Below, in pieces: positions 52,772 through 61,638 of a stretch of DNA of 64,000 nucleotides. Every line of letters starts with the position of its first letter. Position 1 is the first letter of the stretch. The stretch comes from Mesorhizobium sp. RMAD-H1 (GTDB lineage Bacteria; Pseudomonadota; Alphaproteobacteria; Rhizobiales; Rhizobiaceae). The position numbers and the translations under genes are program-made. The DNA is taken from assembly GCF_014191375.1 (NCBI RefSeq), contig NZ_JACHWN010000008.1, forward strand, positions 124,001 through 188,000, written 5' to 3'. The notes under the pieces are model-generated. The model worked only from the letters and a program-made list of their open reading frames with translations. It had not been told where the DNA came from and made no database searches.

Positions 52772-53173
52772 ATGACGGCGAGCGACAGACAGCGCATCGA
52801 CAAATGGCTGTTCTTCGCGCGCGTCGTCAAATCCCGGTCCCTGGCGGCCAAGCTCGCCACAGGCGGGCGCGTGCGCGTCAACCGCGACAAGGTGGACCAG
52901 GCCTCCCATCCCGTGAAGGTCGGCGACGTGCTGACCGTCACGCTCGACCGGCGGATCCTGGTCTACAGGGTTCTGGCGACGGGGCACCGGCGTGGCCCGG
53001 CGGAGGAGGCGCGGCTCCTCTATGAAGATGTTTCGCCGCAGCCTTCCCCTGGAGAGAGCGGGCAGGCGAGGGGGGCGGAATTGCCGCCGATGCGCGACTC
53101 GGGCAGCGGCCGCCCGACCAAGCGGGAACGCCGGCAGGTGGACCGCCTTCGTGACTGGGGTGATCCCGAATAG
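52772..53173 (+). CDS. S4-domain RNA-binding protein, Hsp15-like
   Basis: A 133-residue protein. Residues 8-70 are an S4 domain (RIDKWLFFARVVKSRSLAAKL, GGRVRVNRDKVDQASHPVKVGD), as in Hsp15, which rescues stalled 50S subunits. The tail is basic (TKRERRQVDRLRDWG). The ATG at 52772 is preferred to a GTG one codon earlier. Coupled to the SUV3-like helicase gene, so both probably act on RNA or ribosomes. Confidence 0.9.
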   Translation: MTASDRQRIDKWLFFARVVKSRSLAAKLATGGRVRVNRDKVDQASHPVKVGDVLTVTLDRRILVYRVLATGHRRGPAEEARLLYEDVSPQPSPGESGQARGAELPPMRDSGSGRPTKRERRQVDRLRDWGDPE

Positions 53174-53184
53174 ATCGGTTTCGG

Positions 53185-53219
53185 CCCGTCATGCGTCGTT
53201 AAGACGCATGCCGAACGGG
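53185..53219. other. structured hairpin after the S4 gene
   Basis: CATGCGTC-GTTAA-GACGCATG (53190-53210) is a perfect 8-bp stem, with outer CCCGT/ACGGG arms (53185-53189, 53215-53219). It starts 12 bases after the S4 stop. No T run follows, so it may be a transcript end-stabiliser or a rho-assisted stop rather than an intrinsic terminator. Confidence 0.5.
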
Positions 53220-53434
53220 TAAGCCATTGAATGGGCATCATGCCTTTCGAAGGGCGTTTCAGGCTTTCCGGCCGGCGGGCTAGTAAAATATTCCACGTTT
53301 CGGGACTATGGCAGGGATGGTTTCGCGTTCTGCGGTGAAGCGTCGCCGGGAGGGTGCTGTCCTCTTGCCAGCCGGCTCCAAAATCGCTACCTCACGCCCT
53401 ATATTCTTGAAAAGACGCCTCAGGGAGTTCGACA

Positions 53435-53773
53435 ATGACCTATGTCGTGACCGACAATTGCATCCGTTGCAAATATACGGATTGCGTTGAGGTCTGTCCG
53501 GTCGACTGCTTCTATGAAGGCGAAAACATGCTCGTCATCAATCCCGACGAGTGCATCGATTGCGGCGTCTGCGAGCCGGAATGCCCGGCCGAGGCCATCA
53601 AGCCGGATACCGAGCCCGGTCTTGATAAATGGCTGGAAATCAATGCGGAATATGCCAGCAAGTGGCCAAACCTGACGGCAAAGAAGGAAGAACTTCCTGA
53701 AGCCAAGGAAATGGACGGCGTCCCGAACAAGTTCGAGAAGTATTTCTCAACGGAGCCGGGGGAAGGCGACTGA
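53435..53773 (+). CDS. fdxA: ferredoxin FdxA, 7Fe type
   Basis: A 112-residue electron carrier with one 3Fe-4S and one 4Fe-4S cluster. The cysteine sets are in [18 protein letters not shown] and [14 protein letters not shown], and the C-terminal extension ([19 protein letters not shown]) is typical of the long alphaproteobacterial form. GGGAG lies 9 bases before the ATG. Single gene. Confidence 0.96.
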   Translation: MTYVVTDNCIRCKYTDCVEVCPVDCFYEGENMLVINPDECIDCGVCEPECPAEAIKPDTEPGLDKWLEINAEYASKWPNLTAKKEELPEAKEMDGVPNKFEKYFSTEPGEGD

Positions 53774-54167
53774 TCGCCACGGCCCTCCCTCGAAATTGCG
53801 GGTTGATGTAAAGGCTTGCAAAAAGCCTCTCTTGCCGGCTCATTTTTAGCACTTGCGGCAAATTGTTGATTCTTTCAGCTTTTTGTGGTAAGGATACGTT
53901 CATAATGTCGATGACTGGACGTCAACTCGTGGCGCAGATGCGTTAATCACCGAAAGGCTGTTTACCTTTTCCCGGACCTCAACAGTACCGGGCGGAAATG
54001 TGCGACTGGTGTTCGCTGTGATTTCCGTCCTTCTCCGGGAAAGATGATGTTTGTGCTGTGTGATTTTCGCTTTTCAGGAAAGTGTCGGCAGACCGGCTGT
54101 CCCGCATCCTCGGGCCGCCGGCTTACCATGTGTTAACCGGCGGGGTCGCCGGGCACAACAGGGAGTA
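53774..54167. other. 394-bp gap between fdxA and the carD-type gene
   Basis: No gene is seen. It contains AGGCTT-GCAAA-AAGCCT (near 53812-53828), a short stem that may end the fdxA transcript, and AT-rich DNA around 53850-53910 that probably carries the promoter of the CarD gene. The long leader ends in GGGAGTA before that ATG. Confidence 0.4.
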
Positions 54168-54752
54168 ATGAAGCGTATGACATCCCAGCAGAAAAAGCCC
54201 GCGACGCGGCAGGGTTTCAAGACGAGCGAATATATCGTTTACCCCGCGCACGGCGTCGGCCAGATCGTGGCTATCGAAGAGCAGGAAGTGGCCGGTCACA
54301 AGCTTGAACTTTTCGTAATCGACTTCCAGAAAGACAAGATGCGCCTCAAGGTGCCGGTTGCCAAGGCATCCTCCATCGGCATGCGCAAGCTGTCCGAGAC
54401 GGATTATGTCGATCGCGCGCTGAAGGTCGTGCAGGGCCGTGCCCGCATCAAGCGCACCATGTGGTCGCGTCGCGCGCAGGAATATGATGCGAAGATCAAT
54501 TCCGGTGATCTCATCGCCATTTCGGAAGTGGTGCGCGATCTCTACCGCGCCGACAATCAGCCCGAGCAGTCCTATTCCGAGCGCCAGCTTTACGAAGCGG
54601 CACTTGATCGCATGGCGCGTGAAATCGCTGCCGTCAACAAGATGTCGGAAACGGAAGCCGTCCGCCTGATCGAGGTCAATCTCGCCAAGGGGCCGAAGCG
54701 CGGCGCCAAGACCGAAGCCGAGATCGAGGAAGACGAGGCGGAAGCAGCATAA
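54168..54752 (+). CDS. CarD family transcriptional regulator
   Basis: RNA polymerase-binding regulator that stabilises open promoter complexes, often at rRNA promoters. 194 residues: N-terminal CarD/TRCF Tudor-like RNAP-interaction domain (YIVYPAHGVGQIVAIEEQEV, FVIDFQKDKMRLKVPVAKA), then a helical DNA-binding domain with RTMWSRRAQEYDAKINSGDL, and an acidic tail. GGGAG precedes the ATG at 54168; an ATG at 54177 is possible. Single gene with its own terminator. Confidence 0.95.
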   Translation: MKRMTSQQKKPATRQGFKTSEYIVYPAHGVGQIVAIEEQEVAGHKLELFVIDFQKDKMRLKVPVAKASSIGMRKLSETDYVDRALKVVQGRARIKRTMWSRRAQEYDAKINSGDLIAISEVVRDLYRADNQPEQSYSERQLYEAALDRMAREIAAVNKMSETEAVRLIEVNLAKGPKRGAKTEAEIEEDEAEAA

Positions 54753-54776
54753 CAGCGCCTTTTCTCGCGTTGTCTT

Positions 54777-54805
54777 AAAAAGCCCGGCATCCGCCGGGCT
54801 TTTTG
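54777..54805 (+). terminator. rho-independent terminator after the carD-type gene
   Basis: AGCCCGGC-ATCC-GCCGGGCT (54781-54800), flanked by AAAA and TTTTTG. Confidence 0.92.
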
Positions 54806-54888
54806 TTTTTGCGCCCGCATGTTCCGGCTCACCTTCGGGTGCGGAAAAGCGGGAATTCCTCCCGGGTGGGTGAATCGCCCGGAATTGC

Positions 54889-54914
54889 GGAACCGCGGGG
54901 GGCTTTCGTGCGTT
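54889..54914 (+). promoter_or_regulatory. putative EcfG promoter of rpoH2
   Basis: GGAAC (54889-54893), 17 bases, CGTT (54911-54914), an exact match to the EcfG consensus, 85 bases before the rpoH2 start. In Sinorhizobium meliloti rpoH2 is known to depend on the EcfG-type sigma RpoE2, which supports the call. Confidence 0.75.
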
Positions 54915-54998
54915 TGCACGATGGCCAGAGTTCCTTGGCCGCTTCTTTTTTTGACCGAAATCTCCATGGCCGCGGCCGGCCAGATCCAGGAGAACGAT

Positions 54999-55922
54999 AT
55001 GAAGCAGATCGCCGAAAGCCGCTCCCCCGCCTCCCAATCATCGCTTGGACGACCGTCTTCCGCGTCGACCTCCCTCAGCCAGTCGATGATACGAAGCGCC
55101 ATGAGCGCCCCTTACCTGGAGCGCGAGGAGGAGCGGGAACTGGCGATACGCTGGCGGGACGAGCGGGACCAGGAGGCGCTGCATCGCATGACCTCGGCGC
55201 ATATGCGGCTGGTGATCGCGATGGCGGCAAGATTCCGCAAGTTCGATCTGCCGATGAGCGATCTCATCCAGGAAGGCCATGTCGGCCTGCTGGAGGCGGC
55301 GGTCCGCTTCGAGCCCGAACGCGAAGTGCGCTTCTCCACCTATGCGACCTGGTGGATACGGGCTTCGATGCAGGACTATATCCTGCGTAACTGGTCCATC
55401 GTGCGCGGCGGCACCAGTTCGACACAGAAGGCGCTCTTCTTCAATCTGCGCAGGTTGCGCGCGCGGCTCGTGCAGGGAGACGAAGCCCTGTCGCAGGACG
55501 ATATCTATCGCCGGATCTCCATCCGTCTCGGCGTGCCGGCGGCCGATGTGGAATTGATGGATTTCCGCCTTTCAGGGCCCGACAGCTCGCTCAGCACGCC
55601 GATTTCGAGTGACGAGAGCGGCAATGCCGACCGGATGGATTTCCTCGTCGACGACAATCCGCTGCAGGATGAAATCGTCGAAGGCGCGATCGACTCGGAG
55701 CGCCGGTCGTCGTGGCTGATGCAGGCGCTCACCGTGCTCAACGAGCGTGAGCTGCACATCATCCGCGAACGCCGCCTTGACGATGAGGGCGCTACGCTGG
55801 AGGCGCTGGGCCAGCGCCTCGGCATATCCAAGGAGCGCGTGCGCCAGATCGAAAACCGGGCGCTGGAGAAACTGAAGGCCGCCCTCCTGAGCAAGCACGA
55901 GCTTTCCGCCTATCAGGCGTAA
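54999..55922 (+). CDS. rpoH2: RNA polymerase sigma factor RpoH (RpoH2-like)
   Basis: Heat-shock-class sigma factor. 307 residues: region 2 (AHMRLVIAMAARFRKFDLPMSDL, STYATWWIRASMQDYILRNW), the RpoH box QKALFFNLRR at 143-152, and region 4 (LEALGQRLGISKERVRQIEN). AGGAGAA precedes the ATG at 54999. A second, canonical rpoH would be expected elsewhere in the genome; the EcfG-type promoter upstream suggests this is the stress-controlled rpoH2. Naming as rpoH2 is inferred from that promoter and context. Confidence 0.9.
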   Translation: MKQIAESRSPASQSSLGRPSSASTSLSQSMIRSAMSAPYLEREEERELAIRWRDERDQEALHRMTSAHMRLVIAMAARFRKFDLPMSDLIQEGHVGLLEAAVRFEPEREVRFSTYATWWIRASMQDYILRNWSIVRGGTSSTQKALFFNLRRLRARLVQGDEALSQDDIYRRISIRLGVPAADVELMDFRLSGPDSSLSTPISSDESGNADRMDFLVDDNPLQDEIVEGAIDSERRSSWLMQALTVLNERELHIIRERRLDDEGATLEALGQRLGISKERVRQIENRALEKLKAALLSKHELSAYQA

Positions 55923-55928
55923 AAGAGA

Positions 55929-56007
55929 GGGAATAGTGAGTAGGGAACAGTGGAAAGTGGCGGGATAGCAGGCTTGCTATTGCCTATTCCCCATCTCACT
56001 ACTCACT
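55929..56007. repeat. AGTGAGTAG-type inverted repeat after rpoH2
   Basis: GGGAATA (55929-55935) and AGTGAGTAG (55935-55943) are matched in inverse by TATTCCC (55985-55991) and CTACTCACT (55999-56007). Same family style as 18924-19000. Its right arm overlaps the end of the M48 protease gene. Confidence 0.85.
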
Positions 56008-57483
56008 GATTATCTTCACCCGGCCGCCGACGGAAATCGTTCCGCCCGGAGGAATGGCATTGAGCAGGCGGAAGAGGTCGAGCTTGCGGTCGGTGCCCTG
56101 CATCCTTGCCGCGAGCGTGCCGATGGTTTCTCCCGGCTTCACCGTCACCACACGAATGCGCAGCGGCTTGATCGTCGCCTGTTCGGCGGGCGAGAGGATC
56201 CTGAAGCTGCGGGTGACGGCCTGCGAAGTCGGCAGGAGCGCCGCGCTTCCCTTTGGCGCGGCGGTCAGGAAGCGGTAGACCTTTTCGCCGGCGCTCACGA
56301 CCACGATGTCGAACTGCCAGCGATCGGCGCTGGCGCGGGCCGTTGCCGCGGGCATGCCGTTGAGCGTCGTCGCCCGGACCGTCGACTCGTCAAGCCCCGA
56401 GACCCATCCGCTCTTGATGTAATCGGTGAGGCTCGATCCCTGGGCGAGCTGCGCCCCGTCGAACCTGATCGCGACCTCGTTCGGCCCGGTGGCCATAACC
56501 GCATTGGCCGAATTGTCGATATCGAAGCCGGACGGCACGGTGAAGGTCACGCCGAGCTTGGGATGGAGGAAGGTGCGGCCGCGCACATAACCCTCGTCGG
56601 GCGTGTCGCCATAGAGGATGCCGTCGATACCGTTGAGAAAGGAATCGCGGTCCGTCGTGCCGACGCCGGGCGCGCCGATCCTGCGCGCGTGCCCCATGGC
56701 AAGCTCGATGCGCTGCGGCGTCGCCGGATGAGTCGCCAGGAAGTCGAGGCTCGCATCGGTGGCGCCCGAGACGGAGCGGAAGCTCTGATATGCTTCCATG
56801 GATTGCAGGAAGCGGGCCGAGGCGAAGGGATCGTAGCCGGCCTCGCCGATCATCTTGATGCCGACGGCATCGGCCTGGAGTTCCTGGTTGCGCGAGAATT
56901 GCGCAAGCCGCAATTTGCCGCGCAGGAGCGCCTCGCGCCCCGCGACGTCGTCATGCAGCACTTCGGAGACCACCCGCCCGGCAATGGCGGCTTCGGCTTC
57001 CCATTGCTGGCGCTGGATACCATGATTGGCGGTGACGTGCGCCATCTCGTGGGCGATGACGGCCGCGACCTCCGCGGAATCATTGGCAAGGCCGAGAAGC
57101 CCGCGCGTGACATAGACATAGCCGCCAGGCAAAGCGAAGGCGTTGATATTGGGCGAGTCGAGGATGGTGATGCGGTAGGTCTGGTTCGGGTTTTCCGAAA
57201 CAAGCGTCAGATTGCCGACGATCTTGGCGACCATGCGCTCGAGCTTGGGATCTTTGTACTCGCCGCCATAGGTGGCGAGGATGCGCGGATGCTGCTCGGC
57301 ACCGAGCTTGGCCAGCCGATCGTTGCGGGTGACATTATCGACGGTGACGGGATTGGCAGAGGGGCCGAGCGCAGCTTCCTGCTTGCTGAGGTCGAGCGCC
57401 TGACAGCCGGACAGGAGGACGAGCAGGAGCATGCCCGGAAGGGTCATTCCAGGCTGAGGCAATCGTTTCATGTGGCGCAACAT
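55999..57483 (-). CDS. M48 family metalloprotease lipoprotein
   Basis: A 494-residue envelope protease. Signal peptide with lipobox LLSGC (Cys27), zinc motif HEMAH at 145-149, and the downstream Glu in NQELQADAVGIKM. The C-terminal part ends in a LysM-like stretch (VTVKPGETIGTLAARMQG). Related to BepA-type outer-membrane quality-control proteases. The last codons and TAG stop lie in the arm of the repeat at 55929-56007, so the C-terminus may have been reset by that element. Start at 57483 or 57471; neither has a clear ribosome binding site. Confidence 0.92.
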   Translation of the reverse strand: MLRHMKRLPQPGMTLPGMLLLVLLSGCQALDLSKQEAALGPSANPVTVDNVTRNDRLAKLGAEQHPRILATYGGEYKDPKLERMVAKIVGNLTLVSENPNQTYRITILDSPNINAFALPGGYVYVTRGLLGLANDSAEVAAVIAHEMAHVTANHGIQRQQWEAEAAIAGRVVSEVLHDDVAGREALLRGKLRLAQFSRNQELQADAVGIKMIGEAGYDPFASARFLQSMEAYQSFRSVSGATDASLDFLATHPATPQRIELAMGHARRIGAPGVGTTDRDSFLNGIDGILYGDTPDEGYVRGRTFLHPKLGVTFTVPSGFDIDNSANAVMATGPNEVAIRFDGAQLAQGSSLTDYIKSGWVSGLDESTVRATTLNGMPAATARASADRWQFDIVVVSAGEKVYRFLTAAPKGSAALLPTSQAVTRSFRILSPAEQATIKPLRIRVVTVKPGETIGTLAARMQGTDRKLDLFRLLNAIPPGGTISVGGRVKIISE

Positions 57484-57706
57484 TGCGCATGCTCGTTCCG
57501 ACTGCGAATTCAGAATCGTGTCCTCGCCGTGATTCCTCGTAGGCCGCTTTTGTCAGCTTCACGCTAGCAGAGAGCGTGCAGCGCACAAGAGCAGTTGATG
57601 GCCGATGCAGCTTCTTGCCGCCGATTGGGGGCAAAATATGTCAAATCTGCCGCATATCCGCCCAGGAAAACGCATTCTGTTCGCGAGAGTTCATTCGCTT
57701 TTCAAA

Positions 57707-58435
57707 TTATGCGGTGGTTCCCATATAACGTTTCAGCGCTTCCGGCCCGGCGTCCGACAGGAGTTCCCTTGCGCTGCCGCTCGCGGCAATCCTGCCATTT
57801 TCCAGGAAGAACAGCAGGCTATCGAGATGCAGCGCGTCTTCCGGATGATGGGTGACCATGAGCACTGTCATCGCCGTTTCCGCGTGCAGCGCCTTCACGA
57901 GATCGAGCATCTGGTTGCGCAGTGCCGGTCCGAGCGAGGCGAAGGCCTCGTCGAGCAGCAGGACGGGGCGGCTGCGAACCAGCGCGCGGGCTATCGCCAC
58001 ACGCTGCCTTTCCCCGCCGGAGAGCGCCTCGGGCTTGCGCTTTTCCTTGCCCGCGAGGCCGACACGGGCGATGGCGCTTGCCACCGCGGCGCGATCGGCA
58101 GCCGCCAGCTTCAGTTTCGGCGAGCGGCCCAGCCCGACATTCGCCTCGACATCGAGATGGGCAAAGAGATTGTTTTCCTGAAATACCATCGAGACCGGCC
58201 GCTCTGCCGGCGCGGCGCGGGTGACATCCTGGCCGCCGATGAGGACCCTGCCGGATTGCGGCGTTTCGAAGCCGGCGATCAGGTTGAGAAGCGTCGACTT
58301 GCCGGAGCCGCTGGGGCCGATGATGGCGGCGATCTGCGAGGCGGGAACCGTGAGGTCGAAATCCATCCGCATGTCGCCATAGCTGAAGCGGACCTGCTCG
58401 AGCGCGACTTCCGCTCCTCCTGTCGTGCCGGTCAT
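57707..58435 (-). CDS. thiQ: thiamine ABC transporter ATPase
   Basis: ATP-binding subunit of the thiamine/TPP importer ThiBPQ. 242 residues: Walker [29 protein letters not shown], signature [15 protein letters not shown], Walker [14 protein letters not shown]. The [11 protein letters not shown] and AFASLGP forms are typical of ThiQ. Its ATG overlaps the thiP stop by four bases (ATGA), so the genes are coupled. Last gene of the unit. Confidence 0.95.
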   Translation of the reverse strand: MTGTTGGAEVALEQVRFSYGDMRMDFDLTVPASQIAAIIGPSGSGKSTLLNLIAGFETPQSGRVLIGGQDVTRAAPAERPVSMVFQENNLFAHLDVEANVGLGRSPKLKLAAADRAAVASAIARVGLAGKEKRKPEALSGGERQRVAIARALVRSRPVLLLDEAFASLGPALRNQMLDLVKALHAETAMTVLMVTHHPEDALHLDSLLFFLENGRIAASGSARELLSDAGPEALKRYMGTTA

Positions 58436-60066
58436 GGCGTGCTTTCTTCGCGTGCGATGGGCTGCGATCCGCGGTCGGCCAGCATCATCAGTCCAAGGCT
58501 CAGAACCCCCAGAATCAGCGCCAGCCCCGCCGCATCCAATGTGCGATAGCTGCCCATGCGCTGCAACAGGAGATAGGGCAGAGTTTGCACCGCGTCGCTG
58601 CCGAAAAGCGCGATGGTGCCGAGGTCGCCCAGCGACAGGGCCATGGCGAAGGCGAAGGCCACGCCGATGGGGCGGCGCAGCACCGGCCAGTCGATGAGCG
58701 CAAGGCGCGTCCAGCCAGAGATGCCAAGCTGAGCGCACAGCCTGTTGTGCCTCGCGCTCGCCGTATCCCATGTCGGGCGCAGGAGCCGAACCGCAAAGGG
58801 CATGGCCATGGCGGCATTGACGGATATCACCATCCAGGGCGCGAAATCGAAGGGATCGGCGAAATGGCGCAGCAGGATGAACCAGCCGGCGCCGATGATG
58901 ATCGGCGGCACGACGAGAATGAGGCTGGCGCCGGTGTCGAGCCCGCGTTCGAAGAGAGATTGCCTGCCGTCCGCCTTCCTGCCGCTCGCCACCGCCTCCC
59001 GTGCGGCGACGAGGGCGAGCGAAAGGAGAACGGCGAAAAATGCCGCCACCGAGCCGAGGATGAGGCTGGTGGCGATCGCGCGCCAGACGGTCCGTTCGCT
59101 CAACAGCCGGCCGAGATCGGCGGCAAGCCCGGAAACGACCATGCCGGCGATCGGCAGGACGACGAAAAGGAAGGCGAGCAGGATCAGGCTGAGATCGGCG
59201 AACCTCTCGCCCACGCCGAATTTCTCATATCGGCGCGTCCTGACGGCGAGCGAGAAGCCTTCCTCGGTCGGCCTGCCGGTCAGCCGGAAAAGCAGGAGAA
59301 TGGTGAGCGTCAGCGCCAGCTGGGTGAGGGTCAGGGCGACGGCCCGGCCGATATCGAAATCATAATGAAGGGCCTGGTAGATCGCCACCTCCAGCGTCGT
59401 GGCGCGCGGACCGCCGCCCAGCGTCAGGACGATGGTGAAGGAAGTGATGCAGAGCATGAAGACGAGGCCCATGATGCCGGGCAGGGTGCGGGCGATACCC
59501 GGCCATTCGATGAGGCGGAAGCGGGCTCCGCTGCCCATGCCGAGCTGGGCCGACAGTTTCCAGTAATCCGGGGGAATGGAATCAAGACCGGCGAGCAGGA
59601 GGCGCACCGCCAGCGGCAGGTTGAAGAAGACATGCGCCACGAGGATGCCGGTCATGCCGTAGATATCCGGAATGAAGGAAAGGCCCAGATGTTGCGAGCC
59701 CCAGGCGATGAGGCCGTTGCGGCCATAGATGCTGGTGACGCCGAGCACTGCGACAAGGGCCGGCAGGGCGAGCGGCAGGGCGAAGAGTCTCAGGATGAAA
59801 GAACGGCCGGTGAAATGCTGATGCGCATGCAGCGCCCGGGCCACGGGGATGGCGAGACCGACGGATAACAATGTCGAAAGCAGCGCCTGAAAAAGCGTGA
59901 AGCGTGCCACGCGCCAGAGATAGGCATCGAAGGCGGAAAAGGCCCCGCTCTCGTCGCGGGAGGCTTCGAAGCCAAGCGAGAAAAGCGCACCGCCCGCGAG
60001 CAGCGCCAGGAAGGCGAGGGCGACGGCGCCCGCGAGGGGTTTGGTTTGTAGAGGGATCAACGACAT
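58432..60066 (-). CDS. thiP: thiamine ABC transporter permease
   Basis: Inner-membrane subunit of ThiBPQ. 544 residues in two homologous permease halves, each with an EAA-type loop ([21 protein letters not shown] and [21 protein letters not shown]), as in E. coli ThiP. No Shine-Dalgarno is visible: the bases before the ATG are CACCCGCAACGC, abutting the repeat at 60082-60245 that separates it from thiB. Confidence 0.95.
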   Translation of the reverse strand: MSLIPLQTKPLAGAVALAFLALLAGGALFSLGFEASRDESGAFSAFDAYLWRVARFTLFQALLSTLLSVGLAIPVARALHAHQHFTGRSFILRLFALPLALPALVAVLGVTSIYGRNGLIAWGSQHLGLSFIPDIYGMTGILVAHVFFNLPLAVRLLLAGLDSIPPDYWKLSAQLGMGSGARFRLIEWPGIARTLPGIMGLVFMLCITSFTIVLTLGGGPRATTLEVAIYQALHYDFDIGRAVALTLTQLALTLTILLLFRLTGRPTEEGFSLAVRTRRYEKFGVGERFADLSLILLAFLFVVLPIAGMVVSGLAADLGRLLSERTVWRAIATSLILGSVAAFFAVLLSLALVAAREAVASGRKADGRQSLFERGLDTGASLILVVPPIIIGAGWFILLRHFADPFDFAPWMVISVNAAMAMPFAVRLLRPTWDTASARHNRLCAQLGISGWTRLALIDWPVLRRPIGVAFAFAMALSLGDLGTIALFGSDAVQTLPYLLLQRMGSYRTLDAAGLALILGVLSLGLMMLADRGSQPIAREESTP

Positions 60067-60081
60067 GCGTTGCGGGTGTGA

Positions 60082-60245
60082 ACACCCCCCTCTGCCCTGC
60101 CGGGCATCTCCCCCTCAAGGAGGGAGATCAAGCCTTCATTGATGCTGGCATCTATTGTCGACGTCGTTGAAGGATGAGCGATGGCGGCTGTATCAGCCAA
60201 TCTCCCCCCTTGGGGGGGAAATGCCCGGCAGGGCAGAGGGGGGTG
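60082..60245. repeat. long inverted repeat, CATCTCCCCCTCAAGG type, inside the thi operon
   Basis: Left part 60082-60129 and right part 60196-60245 are imperfect inverse copies and share the words of the element at 38918-39079 (ACACCCCCCTCTG, CTGCCGGGCATCTCCCCCTC, GCCAATCTCCCCCCTT). It fills most of the 210-bp thiB-thiP gap. Confidence 0.9.
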
Positions 60246-60276
60246 AGAAACAGCCATCATCTGTTAAATGCCCATC

Positions 60277-61281
60277 CTACTTGCTCATCGCCGTCAGCCA
60301 TTCGTCGATCCAGGCCCTGCGATTCCTGGCCACCTCATCCGGCGGCAGCAGCAGGGTCTTTGCGGGTTTCACCAGCGTGTCGAAGGCGGGGTCGAGCGGC
60401 TTGGATGTCTTGCCTGCCGGGAACATCCAGTTGGTTTCGGGGATGACATCCTGAAAGCCCGGCCCGGTCATGAAAGTCAGGAATTTCGCGGCAAGGGGTT
60501 TCTTTGCGCCGTTGACCGTGATGCCGGCGAGCTCGATCTGCAGGTAATGGCCCTCGGCGAAGGAGGCGGCCTTGTAGCGGTCCTCCTTGTCGACGATGAT
60601 GTGATAGGCGGGCGAGGTGGTGTAGGAGAGCACCATGGGCGCTTCGCCCCGGGTGAACAGGCCATAGGCTTCGGACCAGCCGGGCGTCACGGTCAGCACC
60701 CGGTCCTTCAGTTTGCCCCATGCATCCGCGGCATCATCGCCATAGATCGCCTTGATCCAGAGCAGGAGCCCCAAGCCGGGCGTCGAGGTGCGCGGGTCCT
60801 CGATGACGATCTTCTGCGAGGCGTCGCCTTCCACCAGCTCCTTCATGCTTTTCGGCGGATCGGCCAGCTTCTCGCTGTCATAGACCACGGCGAAATAGCC
60901 ATAGTCGTAGGGCACGAACGTATCGTCCTTGAAACCGCCCGGAACGGTCTCGTTCGACGTGTCCAGTCCGTGCGGGGCAAAGAGGCCGCTCTGCTTGGCT
61001 TCCGTGATCAGGTTGGTGTCGAGGCCCAGCACGATATCGGCCTTGGTGCCGGGCCCCTCGAGCTTCAGGCGGTTGAGCAGAGCCACGCCATCGGCCGCCG
61101 AAACCCATTCGATCGTGCAATCGCATTCCTTCTCGAAGTTCTCCTTGACCTTCGGTCCGGGCCCCCAATCGGCGGTGAAGCTTTCATAGGTATAGATGGT
61201 GAGCGTGTCCTTTGCCGCCACCGGGGCGGCAAGGCCGAGCAGCGCGGCTGCGGACAGGGCGAGAAGTCTGGCGAGCCTCAT
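60277..61281 (-). CDS. thiB: thiamine ABC transporter substrate-binding protein
   Basis: Periplasmic thiamine/TPP-binding protein, 334 residues. Signal peptide [23 protein letters not shown], then [20 protein letters not shown] as in other ThiB, with [11 protein letters not shown] and [25 protein letters not shown] downstream. AAAGGAAA precedes the ATG. First gene of the thi unit, directly under the TPP riboswitch. Confidence 0.95.
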   Translation of the reverse strand: MRLARLLALSAAALLGLAAPVAAKDTLTIYTYESFTADWGPGPKVKENFEKECDCTIEWVSAADGVALLNRLKLEGPGTKADIVLGLDTNLITEAKQSGLFAPHGLDTSNETVPGGFKDDTFVPYDYGYFAVVYDSEKLADPPKSMKELVEGDASQKIVIEDPRTSTPGLGLLLWIKAIYGDDAADAWGKLKDRVLTVTPGWSEAYGLFTRGEAPMVLSYTTSPAYHIIVDKEDRYKAASFAEGHYLQIELAGITVNGAKKPLAAKFLTFMTGPGFQDVIPETNWMFPAGKTSKPLDPAFDTLVKPAKTLLLPPDEVARNRRAWIDEWLTAMSK

Positions 61282-61288
61282 CGGCGTT

Positions 61289-61314
61289 TCCTTTGTCGTT
61301 CGTGGTCAAAAGGA
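61289..61314 (-). promoter_or_regulatory. possible Shine-Dalgarno-sequestering hairpin of thiB
   Basis: On the minus strand TCCTTT (61314-61309) can pair with AAAGGA (61294-61289), which is the thiB ribosome binding site. There is no U-tract terminator between the riboswitch and thiB, so translational control through this pairing is the simplest reading. Confidence 0.4.
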
Positions 61315-61337
61315 TCGAGCGCCGGTAGAAGGCAGCG

Positions 61338-61552
61338 TCTAATCCCTCCGCCGGTATCAACCGGATCAGGTTCAGCGGGTTGGCCGATGCATGATATTCA
61401 GGTGAGGGAGGGGGCGAATGACGCTTTTCTGCGCTTCCGGTGCTCACATACTATAGTACGCTGCGCTCCGGTTCTCGAAAAACGTCCTCCTCGCCTCGCC
61501 CTGAATCTCGACGCATCGGGCCTCTCAGCCGGTTCACCGGCACCCCGTTAGA
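61338..61552 (-). promoter_or_regulatory. TPP riboswitch (thi box) with enlarged P3 arm
   Basis: Conserved segments on the minus strand: ACGGGGTGCC, GGCTGAGA, and CCGCTGAACCTGATC-CGG-TTGATACCGGCGGAGGGA in separate parts. P1 can form from TCTAA (61552-61548) and TTAGA (61342-61338). P3 arms GGCCCGATGC (61522-61513) and GCATCGGCC (61390-61382) enclose 122 extra bases, where ordinary aptamers have a short loop. Lies between thiB and its promoter, so it controls ThiBPQ in response to TPP. Confidence 0.93.
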
Positions 61553-61561
61553 GCAAAATCA

Positions 61562-61590
61562 ACAATAGTTGAGGCAAGTTACGACCGCAA
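61562..61590 (-). promoter_or_regulatory. putative sigma-70 type promoter of thiBPQ
   Basis: Minus strand: TTGCGG (61590-61585), 17-base spacer, TATTGT (61567-61562). The predicted transcript would start about 7 bases on, just before the riboswitch P1. Confidence 0.4.
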
Positions 61591-61638
61591 GCGTGCCGGG
61601 GCTTTCCCGCCGGACAAGGCGCGTGATATGAGCCGCGC

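Noticed and set aside
53441-53560. Pairing of fdxA with a nitrogen-fixation cluster
   Set aside because: The protein is the housekeeping 7Fe FdxA and no nif or fix gene is near.
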